Shown here in pieces: positions 48,969 through 58,157 of a stretch of 64,000 nt of DNA (the first letter of the stretch is position 1; every line of letters starts with the position of its first letter). A program made the translations under genes and the position numbers. Under the pieces are notes generated by a model that did no database searches, had not been told where the DNA came from, and was given only the letters and a program-made list of their open reading frames with translations. The stretch spans positions 434,001 to 498,000 of the forward strand of contig CAVUHO010000006.1 in NCBI GenBank assembly GCA_963741385.1, given 5' to 3'. The DNA is from Sulfomarinibacter sp963741385 (GTDB lineage Bacteria > Acidobacteriota > Thermoanaerobaculia > Thermoanaerobaculales > Sulfomarinibacteraceae).

Positions 48969-49890
48969 CCCGTGACACCCGCTCGCCTATCAGGAAGGCG
49001 TCCACCGGCATCCGCCGCCGCCCCTCCCGCTGCACCTCGGTGATTCTCACCGCAGAAGCCTTGCCGGATCGCACGACGATACCTTCGGGCGTAGCGGTAA
49101 TCACCGTGCCGGGTTGTTCGCTGCCGCGCGGGGGCGGATTGACCTCTTCGAGACCGAAGATCTTCAGGCGGCCGCCACGAAACTTGGTATAGAGGCCGGG
49201 CCACGGTGTGAACCCCCGCAACCGGTTGACCAGCTGCCTCGCCGGCATGGACCAGTCGACCTTGGCAAAATTCCGCCGCAACATGGGTGAGGTGTTGACG
49301 CCGTCATTCGGTTGCGGCCGCGGTGAAACGGAGCCGGCCTCGAGCTCGTCAAGGGTCCGCACCACCAGCGCGGCCCCGAACTCTGCGAGACGGGGCGCCA
49401 GGAGCTCCGCGGTTTCCCTGTCGTCGATGTCCACCCGCTCCTGCAGCAGAATCGGGCCCGTGTCCATCCCCTCATCGAGCTGCATCGTGGTGACACCGGT
49501 CGCGCGGTCGCCGCACACCAGCGCCCACTGGATGGGCGAAGGCCCGCGGTGGCGCGGCAGGAGACTCGGATGGAGGTTGATAAAGCCGAAACGTGGGATC
49601 TCGAGCAGATTGGCCGGGATCAGCTTGCCATAGGCCACGACCACCGCCGCATCGGCGCCGCAACCGGCCAGCGCGGCCGCCATCTCCTCCCCCTTGAGGT
49701 TGGCAGGCTGCAAGACTTCGATTCCTCGTGCAAGAGCGACCTCCACCACCGGGGGAGGCGTCAGAACCTGGTGCCGGCCCACCTCCTTGTCGGGCCGGGA
49801 CACAACCAGCACCACGTCATGAGAGCTCTCGAGCAACCGCTCCAGTGAGGGCACGGCGAAATCCGGGGTTCCGAAGAAAACGACCTTCAT
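48952..49890 (-). CDS. fmt: Methionyl-tRNA formyltransferase
   Basis: 312 residues. Formylates initiator Met-tRNA. Start MKVVFFGTPDFAVPSLE is diagnostic; HPSLLPRHRGPSPIQWAL carries the catalytic asparagine/histidine neighbourhood and the C-terminal OB-like domain is present. ATG 49890 is 8 nt after a TACACT box; a start 12 codons upstream would lie in front of it. Followed by rsmB with a 17-bp overlap. Confidence 0.94.
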   Translation of the reverse strand: MKVVFFGTPDFAVPSLERLLESSHDVVLVVSRPDKEVGRHQVLTPPPVVEVALARGIEVLQPANLKGEEMAAALAGCGADAAVVVAYGKLIPANLLEIPRFGFINLHPSLLPRHRGPSPIQWALVCGDRATGVTTMQLDEGMDTGPILLQERVDIDDRETAELLAPRLAEFGAALVVRTLDELEAGSVSPRPQPNDGVNTSPMLRRNFAKVDWSMPARQLVNRLRGFTPWPGLYTKFRGGRLKIFGLEEVNPPPRGSEQPGTVITATPEGIVVRSGKASAVRITEVQREGRRRMPVDAFLIGERVSRGETLS

Positions 49891-49898
49891 GGCCGAGG

Positions 49899-49904
49899 AG
49901 TGTA
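49899..49904 (-). promoter_or_regulatory. -10 box of fmt
   Basis: TACACT on the minus strand, 8 nt before the ATG at 49890. Confidence 0.4.
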
Positions 49905-49927
49905 CAACAGGATTCGATCTCAACATG

Positions 49928-49971
49928 TTTTCAGTCGGGATCCCCGCACACGCGGGAATCCCGACTGAAAA
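49928..49971. repeat. 20-bp hairpin between divergent genes
   Basis: TTTTCAGTCGGGATCCCCGC pairs with GCGGGAATCCCGACTGAAAA with one mismatch and a 4-nt loop. It lies between the divergent fmt and radical-SAM genes, so it is not a terminator for either; REP-like. Single copy in the window. Confidence 0.6.
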
Positions 49972-50057
49972 AGGCTGGGTGGATGGGTGGCAAGGTTGGA
50001 AATAACTGAGAACTCGTATACATTCCCCCCTTTGACGAGTGCTGTTGGAGTGTTTCC

Positions 50058-52676
50058 ATGACCCAGCCCACGCCGGAAGCGATTCGCACGGCGCTTGACG
50101 ACATCCTGCCTCGAGTCCAGAAACCGACGCGGTATCTGGGCATCGAGCGCAACCTCATCCGCAAGCCGTGGGGAAAAACCGGCGTGCGGGTTGCCCTCGC
50201 CTTTCCCGACGCCTATGAGATCGGGATGTCGCACCAGGGCACGCGCATCCTCTACCACCTCATCAACCGGCGGCCGGACGCGCTCGCCGAGCGCACCTTC
50301 GCACCGATGCCGGACATGGCGGAGGCGCTGCGCGGGGCCGGCCTCCCCCTGTTCACGCTCGAGAGCTACCGGGCGGTGGCGGAGTTCGACGCCGTCGGCA
50401 TCTCGCTGCAGTCGGAACTCAACTACATCAACATCCCATATATGCTCGACCTCGCGGGGATTCCGCGGCGCGCCATCAACCGCAGAAACGGCGATCCCAT
50501 CGTGCTCGGCGGGGGTCCCTGCACGGCCAACCCCGAACCCGTGGCCGACTTCTTTGACGCCATCCTGATCGGCGACGGTGAGGCTGGCCTCGACTCGATT
50601 CTCGATGTCATCCGCGACGGCCGCGCCGAAGGCGCTGACCGCTCCCTCACACTGCAGCGGCTCGCAGCGATCCCCGGCGTTTACGTGCCCTCGTTCTACG
50701 CCTGGCACGCCGCGTCGGAAGGCGAGCCCGCCCGTTGGGAGACTGCCGGCGAGACCGCGGCTTTTCCCGTCAAACGGGTGTGGGTCGACCGCCTCGACCC
50801 GGCAGATCAACCTGAATCCGTGATCGTGCCCTTTGCCGATGTCATTCAAGACCGGCTCGGGATGGAAATCATGCGCGGCTGCACCCAGGGCTGCCGGTTC
50901 TGCCAGGCCGGTTACTGGTACCGCCCGGTGCGCGAGCATGACCCCGAGATCGTCGCCGACCGGATCGAACGCCAGGTCTGTGAAACGGGCTTCAGCGAGG
51001 TCGGGCTGTTGAGCCTGTCGACGGCCGACTATTCGCAGGTCGAACCGCTGGTGTACAACCTGGCCGAGAGGCTGCAGAACCAGAGAGCCTCCGTCAGCCT
51101 GCCGTCGCTTCGCGCCGATTCCTTTTCGGTCGGGCTCGCGGAAGCCGTGTCGCGGGTTCGGAAATCGGGGTTCACGTTCGCCCCGGAGACCGGTTCGGAT
51201 CGCCTGCGCCGGGTCATCAACAAGACCTTCACCAACGCCGACATGGTGCGAGCCGCCGAGTCCGCATTCTCCAAGGGCTGGCAGCTGATCAAGGTTTACG
51301 CCATGATCGGGCTCCCGACCGAGACCGACGACGATCTCGAGGAGTTGGCCCGTCTGGCGGAGGACATCACCGCCGCCGGCCGCCGCGTTACCGGCGGTCG
51401 CAAGGTCCAGGTCAAGGTATCGGTGGGATGCTTCATTCCCAAGGCCTGGACGCCGTTCCAGTGGCAGCCTTTTGCCGGCGTCGACGAGCTCCACCGGCGG
51501 ATCAGTTGGCTCAAACACCGTTTCAAACGCGTCCGCGGCGCCAAGCTCAACTGGTCGGACCCCGAGGAGTCGGCGTTGGAGTCCCTGCTGTCCCGCGGGG
51601 GCCGCGATCTCGCCGCCGCGATCGAGCGCGCACACGACCTCGGATCGGTGTTTGACGGGTGGTCGGACCACCTCGACCTTGGAGCCTGGCGGCAGGCGCT
51701 CAACGACTGCGGGATCGACGTCGAACGCGAGTTGGGCGGTCGTGAGCTCATCGACACGCTGCCCTGGGACCTGATCGACGCGGGCGTACGAAAGGGCTAC
51801 CTCAAGGCCGAGTGGCGCCGCGCCTTGCGCGAGGCGCAGACCGAAGATTGCAAGTGGGGACACTGCTACCACTGCGGTATCCCCGGCGACGGCGCCGACA
51901 CCCAACTCGCGCCGTCGTCTCTGCCGGTGCTCGGCGAACCGCTGGCCGAGGACGAACGCCCGAAAGTGGCCGCCTACCGCCTGCGTCCCGAACCCAGAAT
52001 GCCCGCGGCGCACCACGAACGGCCGCAACCTGCGGTCCACCGGCGCTATCGGTTCACGTTTTCAAAAATCGGCGATGCCAGATTTCTCTCCCACCGACAG
52101 GTCATGGATGCCTTTGAACGGGTGTTGCGGGCGGCCGCCCTGCCGGTGCATTACACCGAGGGCTTCAACCCCCACATCCGGCTGTCCATGGGACCGGCGC
52201 TGGCCCTCGGGCACGAGGGCGCGGCCGAGATCTTCGATGTCGACTGCACGGCGCCCATCACCCAGGCCCACCGCGATCGCGTGAACTCGCTGCTGCCGGA
52301 CGGCGTCCAGATCCTCGACGCGCGTCCCCTGCTGCCCGGCGCGCCGTCGCTCGGGCGACTGCTCGACGCCATCACCTACCGGATCGCGGTCCCCGTCGAC
52401 CGGCCGCCGTGGCCAGCTACTCCCGATGAGCTCGAGGCGGGGCTTCGCGAAGCAGTTCAGCGGTGGGAGCTGCTCGACGACGGCAGCCTCTCAGTCGAGA
52501 TCAACGCCCGCCAGGAGGCCGGCCCCACCACGTCAGTGAAGAAACTCCTGGTGGGTCTCGGCATGAGCGAGGACGAAGCGGCCCGCGCCCGGGCGATCCG
52601 TGAGAGGCTGGTGCTCCGGCCCAGGCGCACCCCCGCGACCGAGGAGCCCGTCGTCCTCGAGACGGTTTCAAGGTGA
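50058..52676 (+). CDS. TIGR03960-type radical SAM protein fused to a DUF2344 domain
   Basis: 872 residues. An N-terminal B12-binding-like domain is followed by a radical SAM core with CTQGCRFCQAGY (C about 275, 279 and 282) and SLPSLRADSFSV. The C-terminal 200 residues (VHRRYRFTFSKIGDARFLSHRQVMDAFERVLRAAALPVHYTEGFNPHIRLSMG) match DUF2344/TIGR03936. In many genomes these are two genes or one fusion; the substrate is unknown, though the family is often near ribosome genes. A short CHYCGIP motif near 614 adds two cysteines. GGAG precedes the ATG; its stop overlaps the next start. Confidence 0.85.
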   Translation: MTQPTPEAIRTALDDILPRVQKPTRYLGIERNLIRKPWGKTGVRVALAFPDAYEIGMSHQGTRILYHLINRRPDALAERTFAPMPDMAEALRGAGLPLFTLESYRAVAEFDAVGISLQSELNYINIPYMLDLAGIPRRAINRRNGDPIVLGGGPCTANPEPVADFFDAILIGDGEAGLDSILDVIRDGRAEGADRSLTLQRLAAIPGVYVPSFYAWHAASEGEPARWETAGETAAFPVKRVWVDRLDPADQPESVIVPFADVIQDRLGMEIMRGCTQGCRFCQAGYWYRPVREHDPEIVADRIERQVCETGFSEVGLLSLSTADYSQVEPLVYNLAERLQNQRASVSLPSLRADSFSVGLAEAVSRVRKSGFTFAPETGSDRLRRVINKTFTNADMVRAAESAFSKGWQLIKVYAMIGLPTETDDDLEELARLAEDITAAGRRVTGGRKVQVKVSVGCFIPKAWTPFQWQPFAGVDELHRRISWLKHRFKRVRGAKLNWSDPEESALESLLSRGGRDLAAAIERAHDLGSVFDGWSDHLDLGAWRQALNDCGIDVERELGGRELIDTLPWDLIDAGVRKGYLKAEWRRALREAQTEDCKWGHCYHCGIPGDGADTQLAPSSLPVLGEPLAEDERPKVAAYRLRPEPRMPAAHHERPQPAVHRRYRFTFSKIGDARFLSHRQVMDAFERVLRAAALPVHYTEGFNPHIRLSMGPALALGHEGAAEIFDVDCTAPITQAHRDRVNSLLPDGVQILDARPLLPGAPSLGRLLDAITYRIAVPVDRPPWPATPDELEAGLREAVQRWELLDDGSLSVEINARQEAGPTTSVKKLLVGLGMSEDEAARARAIRERLVLRPRRTPATEEPVVLETVSR

Positions 52677-53053
52677 GCCGCTGGGTCATCCACTCCCGGG
52701 GAGCGTTCGAGGCACGCCACGCTCTCACCAGCTACCAGGGGAAACAGGAATCACCCCACCACCACCGCTGGGAAGTTGCGATCAGGGTAGGAACCGAGCA
52801 CCTCAACGAAGAGCACTTTGCCCTCGACTTTCACGCCGTGCACCAGATTCTGGCCGCCACAGTCGAAACCCTTGACGGCGCCTCGTTGAACGATCACCCG
52901 GAGATCGGGACGCCGTCACCCACCGCGGAGCGCGTCGCCGAGGTGCTGGCGGTCCTGCTCGCGCCGCAGTACCTGGTCCTCGGAGGCACCCTGCTCTCGG
53001 TCAGCGTGTGGGAAGGCCCCGACAATCGGGTGGACCTCAACCTCGACGACTGA
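52673..53053 (+). CDS. PTPS/QueD-like protein lacking the catalytic cysteine
   Basis: 126 residues of the 6-pyruvoyl-tetrahydropterin synthase fold: FEARHAL, SPHHHRWEVAIRV, FALDFHAVHQIL, LNDHPEIGTPSPTAERVAEVL and VSVWEGPDN. The histidine ligands are present, but the segment that carries cysteine in QueD (EKC in the copy at 1866) reads KQESP. It may have a different pterin activity. GTG start overlaps the preceding TGA (GTGA), so it is coupled to the radical SAM gene. Confidence 0.82.
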   Translation: MSRWVIHSRGAFEARHALTSYQGKQESPHHHRWEVAIRVGTEHLNEEHFALDFHAVHQILAATVETLDGASLNDHPEIGTPSPTAERVAEVLAVLLAPQYLVLGGTLLSVSVWEGPDNRVDLNLDD

Positions 53054-53127
53054 CGCCACGAGGGAGACGGAAGGGAGAAAGGGAGACCACTTTTCCTCCC
53101 GCGGGGGAATCTCGGTTTTCCGCGATG

Positions 53128-53279
53128 TCATCCCGACCGAGGGAGCGAAGCCTGTTCCCTCTCTGTCATCCCGACCGAGGGAGTGAAGCCTGTTCCCTCT
53201 CTGTCATCCCGACCGAGGGAGTGAAGCCTGTTCCCTCTCTGTCATCCCGACCGAGGGAGTGAAACGAGCGAGCGGAGGG
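53128..53279. repeat. 38-bp direct tandem repeat, three copies plus a partial fourth
   Basis: TCATCCCGACCGAGGGAG recurs at 53128, 53166, 53204 and 53242 with exact 38-bp spacing. Units are nearly identical with no unique spacers, so this is not a CRISPR array. An inverted relative (GGTCGGGATGAC) is at 53357-53368. The gap 53054-53469 has no gene. Confidence 0.88.
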
Positions 53280-53469
53280 ATCTCGGCAACGGATTGCGAG
53301 ACGACCTTGCCTGGCGCCCCCGCCCAGATCCCTCCGCTTCGGCCCTCCGGGCCTTCGGTCGGGATGACAGGCAGGTGCGGTCGACGGTCCGGGAAGGCAA
53401 TCTCGTTCCGCCGCAACGACCTCAACATGAGAAGGAGCCTGTCTCCCCTGCTCCCCCGCCTGAGCCGGG

Positions 53470-55482
53470 TCAACCCTGCATTGAACGCGCCACCAGCTCG
53501 ATCACGTCATACGTGACAGCCCGCTCCCGCCCGAGCTCGTTTTGCGCGTCGGAGAGCATCGAGAAACAGTAGGGGCAAGCCACCGCCACGTCGGAGGTGC
53601 CGCTGGCCTCGAGCTGCGTGAAGCGGGTCTGGTTGATGCGCTCGCCGAGATTCTCTTCGAGCCACATCCGGCCTCCGCCCGCGCCGCAGCACATTGACGT
53701 CTCGCGGTGGAGTTCGGCCTCGCGCACCTTCATCCCGGGAATCGCCTTGAGGAGGAACCGCGGCGCGTCGTATTCGCCGTTGGTGCGGCCGAGATAGCAG
53801 GGGTCGTGGTAGGCGAGATCCAGATCCACGCTGCCGGTGAGCTTGACCTTCCCCTTGCGCACCAGCTGGGCCACCAGCTGAGTCCCGTGCACGACCTCGT
53901 AGTTGCCGCCGAACTCGGCATACTCATGCGCCAGGGTGTTGAAGGCGTGCGGGCAGTTGGTGACGATCTTCTTCACACCGTACCTGTTCATGGTCTCGAT
54001 GTTCTGCTGCGCCAGCATCTGGAAGAGATACTCGTTGCCCAACCGCCGGGCGGCGTCCCCGGTGGAAACCTCCTCGGGACCGAGGATGGCGATCTTGACT
54101 CCGGCCGCCTGGAGAATCTTGACCAGCGCCTGCGACACCTTTTTGCCGTGGTCATCATAGCTGCCGGGCGAGCCCACGAAAAACAGGTACTCGAAGTCGC
54201 CACCGGCCTCCGCGGCCAGCGGCACCCCGAGATCGGACGCCCACTTGCCGCGCTCTTCCGCCGGCAACTGCCACGGGTTGCCGTTGACTTCGTAACCGCG
54301 GAAGGCGCTCTGCGCCTCTTCCGGGAACTCGGCTTTTTCGAGCACCAGGTTGCGCCGCATCTCCACAATCTTGTCCACGTAGCTGATGTCCAGAGGACAC
54401 GCCCGCTCGCACCAACGGCAGGTTGTGCACGCCCAGATCACATCGGGGTCGACCACCGCAGGCACCAACGCGGTCTCCGACGCGTGGCCGGCGTCGCCCG
54501 GCGAACCGAGAATCTGCCCCTGCTCGCTGTAGAGCTGGTTGCGGACACTTTTGAGGAACAGCACAGGCTGCAGCGGTTTATGGGTCAGGGTCGTGGGGCA
54601 ATACTCGCGGCACCGCCCGCACTCGGTGCAGGTGTACATGTCGAGCATCTGCTTCCAGGTGAAATCAGTGATCTTCGAGATGCCGAACGTCGATTCTTCG
54701 TCGATGTTCTCGAGGTCCATGCTCGGCAACTTGCCCGGTGCATCGAGGTTGGCGAAGAACACGTTGAAGATCGAGGTGTAGACGTGGAAGTGCTTGGAGT
54801 ACGGCAGTTCGTTGGCGAAGGCGAACAGCGTGATCAGGTGAAGCCACCAACTGAATCCGTAGATGAACTGGAGCATCGCGGGTCCGAGACCGGCGAAGGC
54901 CCGTGCCACGAGGCTCGAGATCGGGAGGAACGAGCCCTCGATCTCTCCGGCCGCAATGCGCGCACCCTCCGATGTCAGATCGGTGATCATGAGGATGGCG
55001 ATAAAGCCGATCACCAGCCAGGCGCCCCAGCTCTGGATGACCCGTTCCTTCTTCTGAATCCCGCGCCGCCAGATGGCAACAGCCAGGCCCACCAAGACCA
55101 GCAACTCGAAGATGTCCTTTGAGAACAGATAGGCGTGGCCCAGCGGCGAATCGAGGAGCGGCAGTTCCCAACCCGCAAAGAGGCCCTCGATGACCATGGT
55201 CACGGTGCGGAGGCTGACCACCAGGAAGCCGTAGAAGATCAGCAGGTGGTAAAAACCGGCAACCGGGTCGTCGAACATCTTCTTCTGACCGAAGGCGTAG
55301 ACCATCATGTGCTTGAAGCGCTCGCCCAGCCGGTCAAAGCGGTTGTCCGCCCGCCCGCTCTTGAGCAGCTGGAAACGACGGCTCAGCGAAAAGACGACCG
55401 CGCCGACCCCGACAATCGTGAGAACCCAGAACCAGACGACGCCGGAGATCCCCAGAAACGTCCCAGCCGTAGCGTGATGCAT
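53470..55482 (-). CDS. Membrane-anchored Fe-S oxidoreductase with CCG domains
   Basis: 670 residues. Five to six N-terminal membrane helices carry histidines (a cytochrome b/NarI-like segment), then two 4Fe-4S motifs (CTECGRCREYCP and CTTCRWCERACP), then a C-terminal pair of CCG domains (HDPCYLGR, TSMCCGAGGGRMW, CPYC) as in HdrD/GlpC/DsrK. Such proteins link quinones to electron carriers in the membrane; the partner is unknown, and ETF or fatty-acid oxidation is possible. ATG 55482 has GAAGGAGG 5 nt upstream. The longer upstream frame is rejected. Confidence 0.87.
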   Translation of the reverse strand: MHHATAGTFLGISGVVWFWVLTIVGVGAVVFSLSRRFQLLKSGRADNRFDRLGERFKHMMVYAFGQKKMFDDPVAGFYHLLIFYGFLVVSLRTVTMVIEGLFAGWELPLLDSPLGHAYLFSKDIFELLVLVGLAVAIWRRGIQKKERVIQSWGAWLVIGFIAILMITDLTSEGARIAAGEIEGSFLPISSLVARAFAGLGPAMLQFIYGFSWWLHLITLFAFANELPYSKHFHVYTSIFNVFFANLDAPGKLPSMDLENIDEESTFGISKITDFTWKQMLDMYTCTECGRCREYCPTTLTHKPLQPVLFLKSVRNQLYSEQGQILGSPGDAGHASETALVPAVVDPDVIWACTTCRWCERACPLDISYVDKIVEMRRNLVLEKAEFPEEAQSAFRGYEVNGNPWQLPAEERGKWASDLGVPLAAEAGGDFEYLFFVGSPGSYDDHGKKVSQALVKILQAAGVKIAILGPEEVSTGDAARRLGNEYLFQMLAQQNIETMNRYGVKKIVTNCPHAFNTLAHEYAEFGGNYEVVHGTQLVAQLVRKGKVKLTGSVDLDLAYHDPCYLGRTNGEYDAPRFLLKAIPGMKVREAELHRETSMCCGAGGGRMWLEENLGERINQTRFTQLEASGTSDVAVACPYCFSMLSDAQNELGRERAVTYDVIELVARSMQG

Positions 55483-55601
55483 GATGCCTCCTTCAAAAAA
55501 ACCGCCGGCCATTCGGCGGCGGAATATTCAGTCCATTTTGACTCTCGATCGCGGAACGACGCACTGCGGCAATCCATGCCGCAGAGTATAGCCGGGAGAG
55601 T

Positions 55602-55700
55602 TTGGATTTCGGATTTCGGATTTTCCACCCGCTCCCCCAATAATGAGCACCGCGGCGCTCGGGGTGGGTGGGTCCGAGTGCGGCGGAGGGGCTTTCCCAG
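55602..55700. repeat. Heptad repeat with conserved tail and GGAGG module
   Basis: Two to three ATTTCGG units (55604-55620), then TTTTCCACCCGCTCCCCC, a GCTCGGGGTGGGTGGG block and GTGCGGCGGAGG. It is a shorter copy of the composite element at 5144. The 385-nt gap 55483-55867 has no gene. Confidence 0.75.
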
Positions 55701-55867
55701 ACCCTCGTGTACTCCGTCGTAAACGCCGGCCCTGCCGTCTCACATCTCCTCACAGCCGCAATCGAGCGGTGCCGGAGGGATGAGGATGAATCGAACACCC
55801 GCCGATCTCGCCCTGGTACTCGGAGGCAGCAACGCCGCATCAATGCGAAGGACAGCTCCGATGCTCC

Positions 55868-57967
55868 TTAAAACGGACCCAGCCCCCAATAGATCAGGAA
55901 CACGCTCATGCTGATCGCGGCGAGCCCCGTGAGCAGGAATCCGAACAGGGTGCCGACCGGGAGCTTGTTGCTCATCTGCGCTTGCACGGTCAGCACGACC
56001 GCGCCGACACCCGCGATCCCGGCGAGCAAACCGGCGAGGGCGCCGTACTTCGCCCACGGCACGAGCCCGAACAGCAACAGGATCTCGGACGCCTTGTAGG
56101 TCACGCCGATAGCGCTGCCGAGAATCGCAAGCGAAAGAACGACGAGGAACGCGGCCAGCCACGTCGTCACGCGGGCCAAACCCGCAGGGGCGGGGCGTCG
56201 CTTGTCGATTCGCCGCCCGATCGGTGCGACGGTCAGCACCAGGAAGCCGATCACAGGAATCAGGATGCTGGTGCCCGCCCAGATCCCGGGACCGATCAGG
56301 CTCTTCTTCTCTTCCATCGCCTTGACCATCAGTCGTGGACCGATCGAGGTCGTGAACAGGGGTGCGTAGATTTTCGGCATCTCCATCTTGTCGACACAGC
56401 TCAGATCCGGTTCGGCGGTGGGATCGTCGAAGAAGGCATTGAGCATGTCGCCCGCGCACTCGACCGAACGCGAGGGCCCGTGTCCGGCGTAGGGAAACTC
56501 CACATAGGTGCCGTTGGAAAAACCGGGAAGGATGGCCTTCGCCAGCGGCGGTGGGGTGATCGGATCCATGTCGCCTTCGACGATCAGGGCCGGGAGATCG
56601 GTTTCAACCGGGGAGTACTCGGCGGCGTCCCTCGGGACCATGTTGTGCTCGAGGCACATCTCGGCTCTCCGTTCGTACGACTCCACCGTCCCGATCGCCG
56701 CGCCGAGCACCGGAAATCCTTCGATGTCCGCCTTTCCCGCGATGGCCTGGGCCTCGGCGTCGCCATCGCCGCATAAGATTGCGTTGTTCATACCCTGGCT
56801 GCCATCATCGAACGCGCCAGCGACGCCGGCGATCGCCTTGAAAAGGTCTTCGTCGCGGCGCTCCACCGCATCGGCCCAGGCGTAGATGAGCCCCGGCAGA
56901 CCGGGATATTCCTTCTGCTCGTACATGTAGACAAAAGGCAGAAAGGCGACGACGTCGGTAAAGAAATAGGCCTTGCCCGTCGGGTAGTTCTCGGTGTCCT
57001 TGACCTCCACGACAATGGGGTTGTCCTTGACCGACAGGGTGGCCTCACGGATGCGCTGGCCGAGGTTCGGGTAGCGCTTGGCGCAGCCGGGTTGGGCCTG
57101 ACAGATTTCATCGAGCTTCTTCAGGTCCCGGTCGTAATTCTTCACCGTCTGCCAGGCCCAGGTGTTGTTGCGAACATCGAGCGGCACGTTGGCGTCGAGG
57201 ACGATGGCCAGGATGCCCTCGGGGTCGACCTTGATGTAGGCCTGTCCGAGGATCGTCCCATAGGAGATACCCCAGACATTCCACTTCTCGTACCCGAGGG
57301 CGATCCTCAGGGCTTTGACGTCACGGGCATTTTCGAAGGTGTTGTAGCCACTGAGGTCGACGCCATGTGCTGCCGCGTTGGCCGCACAATCGACCGCCGC
57401 GCTGAGCCCCGCCGCGAGGTGCTCTTCAAAGGTCGAGACGTTGCCGATCTCCGGCTTGCGGATGCTGTAGTAGGGGCAGAAATCGTCGGAATATCCGATG
57501 CCTCGTTGCTCCAGGATATACATGTCGCGGTGCTTGCGGATGCCGTGGTCCTTGAAGCGCTTGATGTAGTACGTCACGTGCGCTCCCGGTCCACCTGTCA
57601 GGTAGACGATCGGATCGTCCCGCTTCCCGGGCGCCAGCGCATAGCCACTCTCGTCTTCGTCCTTCTCGGCATCCTCGTCATCCCAGGTCGAGTTGAGCTT
57701 GACGACGTGCAGCTCGATGAATCGCGAGTCCGGTTTCTCCCGGTTCTCGGGGACCTGCAGGAGAAAGCACTCGATCTCACCGGGCTCGTACTCGATCTGG
57801 CCTTTGAATGGGCACACCACCGAGTCGAGGCGGAAAGTATCCCGAGTGAAGAGCTCGCCGTGGATCTCAGCTGCGTCGAGCACGGCTTCGGTGCTCTCGC
57901 TCCGAGCAATCGCGACGTTGGGGAGGATCATGAAGGCGAGTGCAACACAGAGAATGGTGCGTTTCAT
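55868..57967 (-). CDS. Secreted alpha/beta hydrolase (TAP/S33-like) with membrane tail
   Basis: 699 residues with a signal peptide (MKRTILCVALAFMILPNVAIA). An alpha/beta hydrolase of the proline iminopeptidase/tripeptidyl aminopeptidase type: YLTGGPGAH (oxyanion), YILEQRGIGYSD, nucleophile S in NVWGISYGT, the aspartate near DMDPITPP and histidine in YAGHGPSR. The last 150 residues contain four membrane helices (LIPVIGFLVLTVAPIG, FLVVLSLAILGSAIG..), an uncommon addition. Probably a periplasmic peptidase held to the membrane. GAAGGGAC precedes the ATG. Confidence 0.83.
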   Translation of the reverse strand: MKRTILCVALAFMILPNVAIARSESTEAVLDAAEIHGELFTRDTFRLDSVVCPFKGQIEYEPGEIECFLLQVPENREKPDSRFIELHVVKLNSTWDDEDAEKDEDESGYALAPGKRDDPIVYLTGGPGAHVTYYIKRFKDHGIRKHRDMYILEQRGIGYSDDFCPYYSIRKPEIGNVSTFEEHLAAGLSAAVDCAANAAAHGVDLSGYNTFENARDVKALRIALGYEKWNVWGISYGTILGQAYIKVDPEGILAIVLDANVPLDVRNNTWAWQTVKNYDRDLKKLDEICQAQPGCAKRYPNLGQRIREATLSVKDNPIVVEVKDTENYPTGKAYFFTDVVAFLPFVYMYEQKEYPGLPGLIYAWADAVERRDEDLFKAIAGVAGAFDDGSQGMNNAILCGDGDAEAQAIAGKADIEGFPVLGAAIGTVESYERRAEMCLEHNMVPRDAAEYSPVETDLPALIVEGDMDPITPPPLAKAILPGFSNGTYVEFPYAGHGPSRSVECAGDMLNAFFDDPTAEPDLSCVDKMEMPKIYAPLFTTSIGPRLMVKAMEEKKSLIGPGIWAGTSILIPVIGFLVLTVAPIGRRIDKRRPAPAGLARVTTWLAAFLVVLSLAILGSAIGVTYKASEILLLFGLVPWAKYGALAGLLAGIAGVGAVVLTVQAQMSNKLPVGTLFGFLLTGLAAISMSVFLIYWGLGPF

Positions 57968-58157
57968 CGTGCGTCCCTTCGTTTTCGCCGCAGATAACCT
58001 ACCATGGGCGGTCGTCGCAGAATCAGCCCGGCGCGGCAACGGACAGGAATTTTCTTTCTCACACCATCGGGCGCAGCACGCAATCCTGAGTCCCGATCCG
58101 GTCAAGGCGCCACAGCCGGCGTCGATGTGAGCCTCAACGAGGCGCAGGGAGACTGAG

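Noticed and set aside
49928..49971. CRISPR repeat or terminator
   Set aside because: It is a single copy. It sits between divergent gene starts, so it cannot end either transcript.
49920..52040. 706-codon open frame on the minus strand
   Set aside because: It lies opposite the radical SAM gene, which has all its motifs, and has no recognisable domain of its own.
53128..53279. CRISPR array
   Set aside because: The units are contiguous 38-bp direct repeats with no unique spacers, and no cas genes are in the window.
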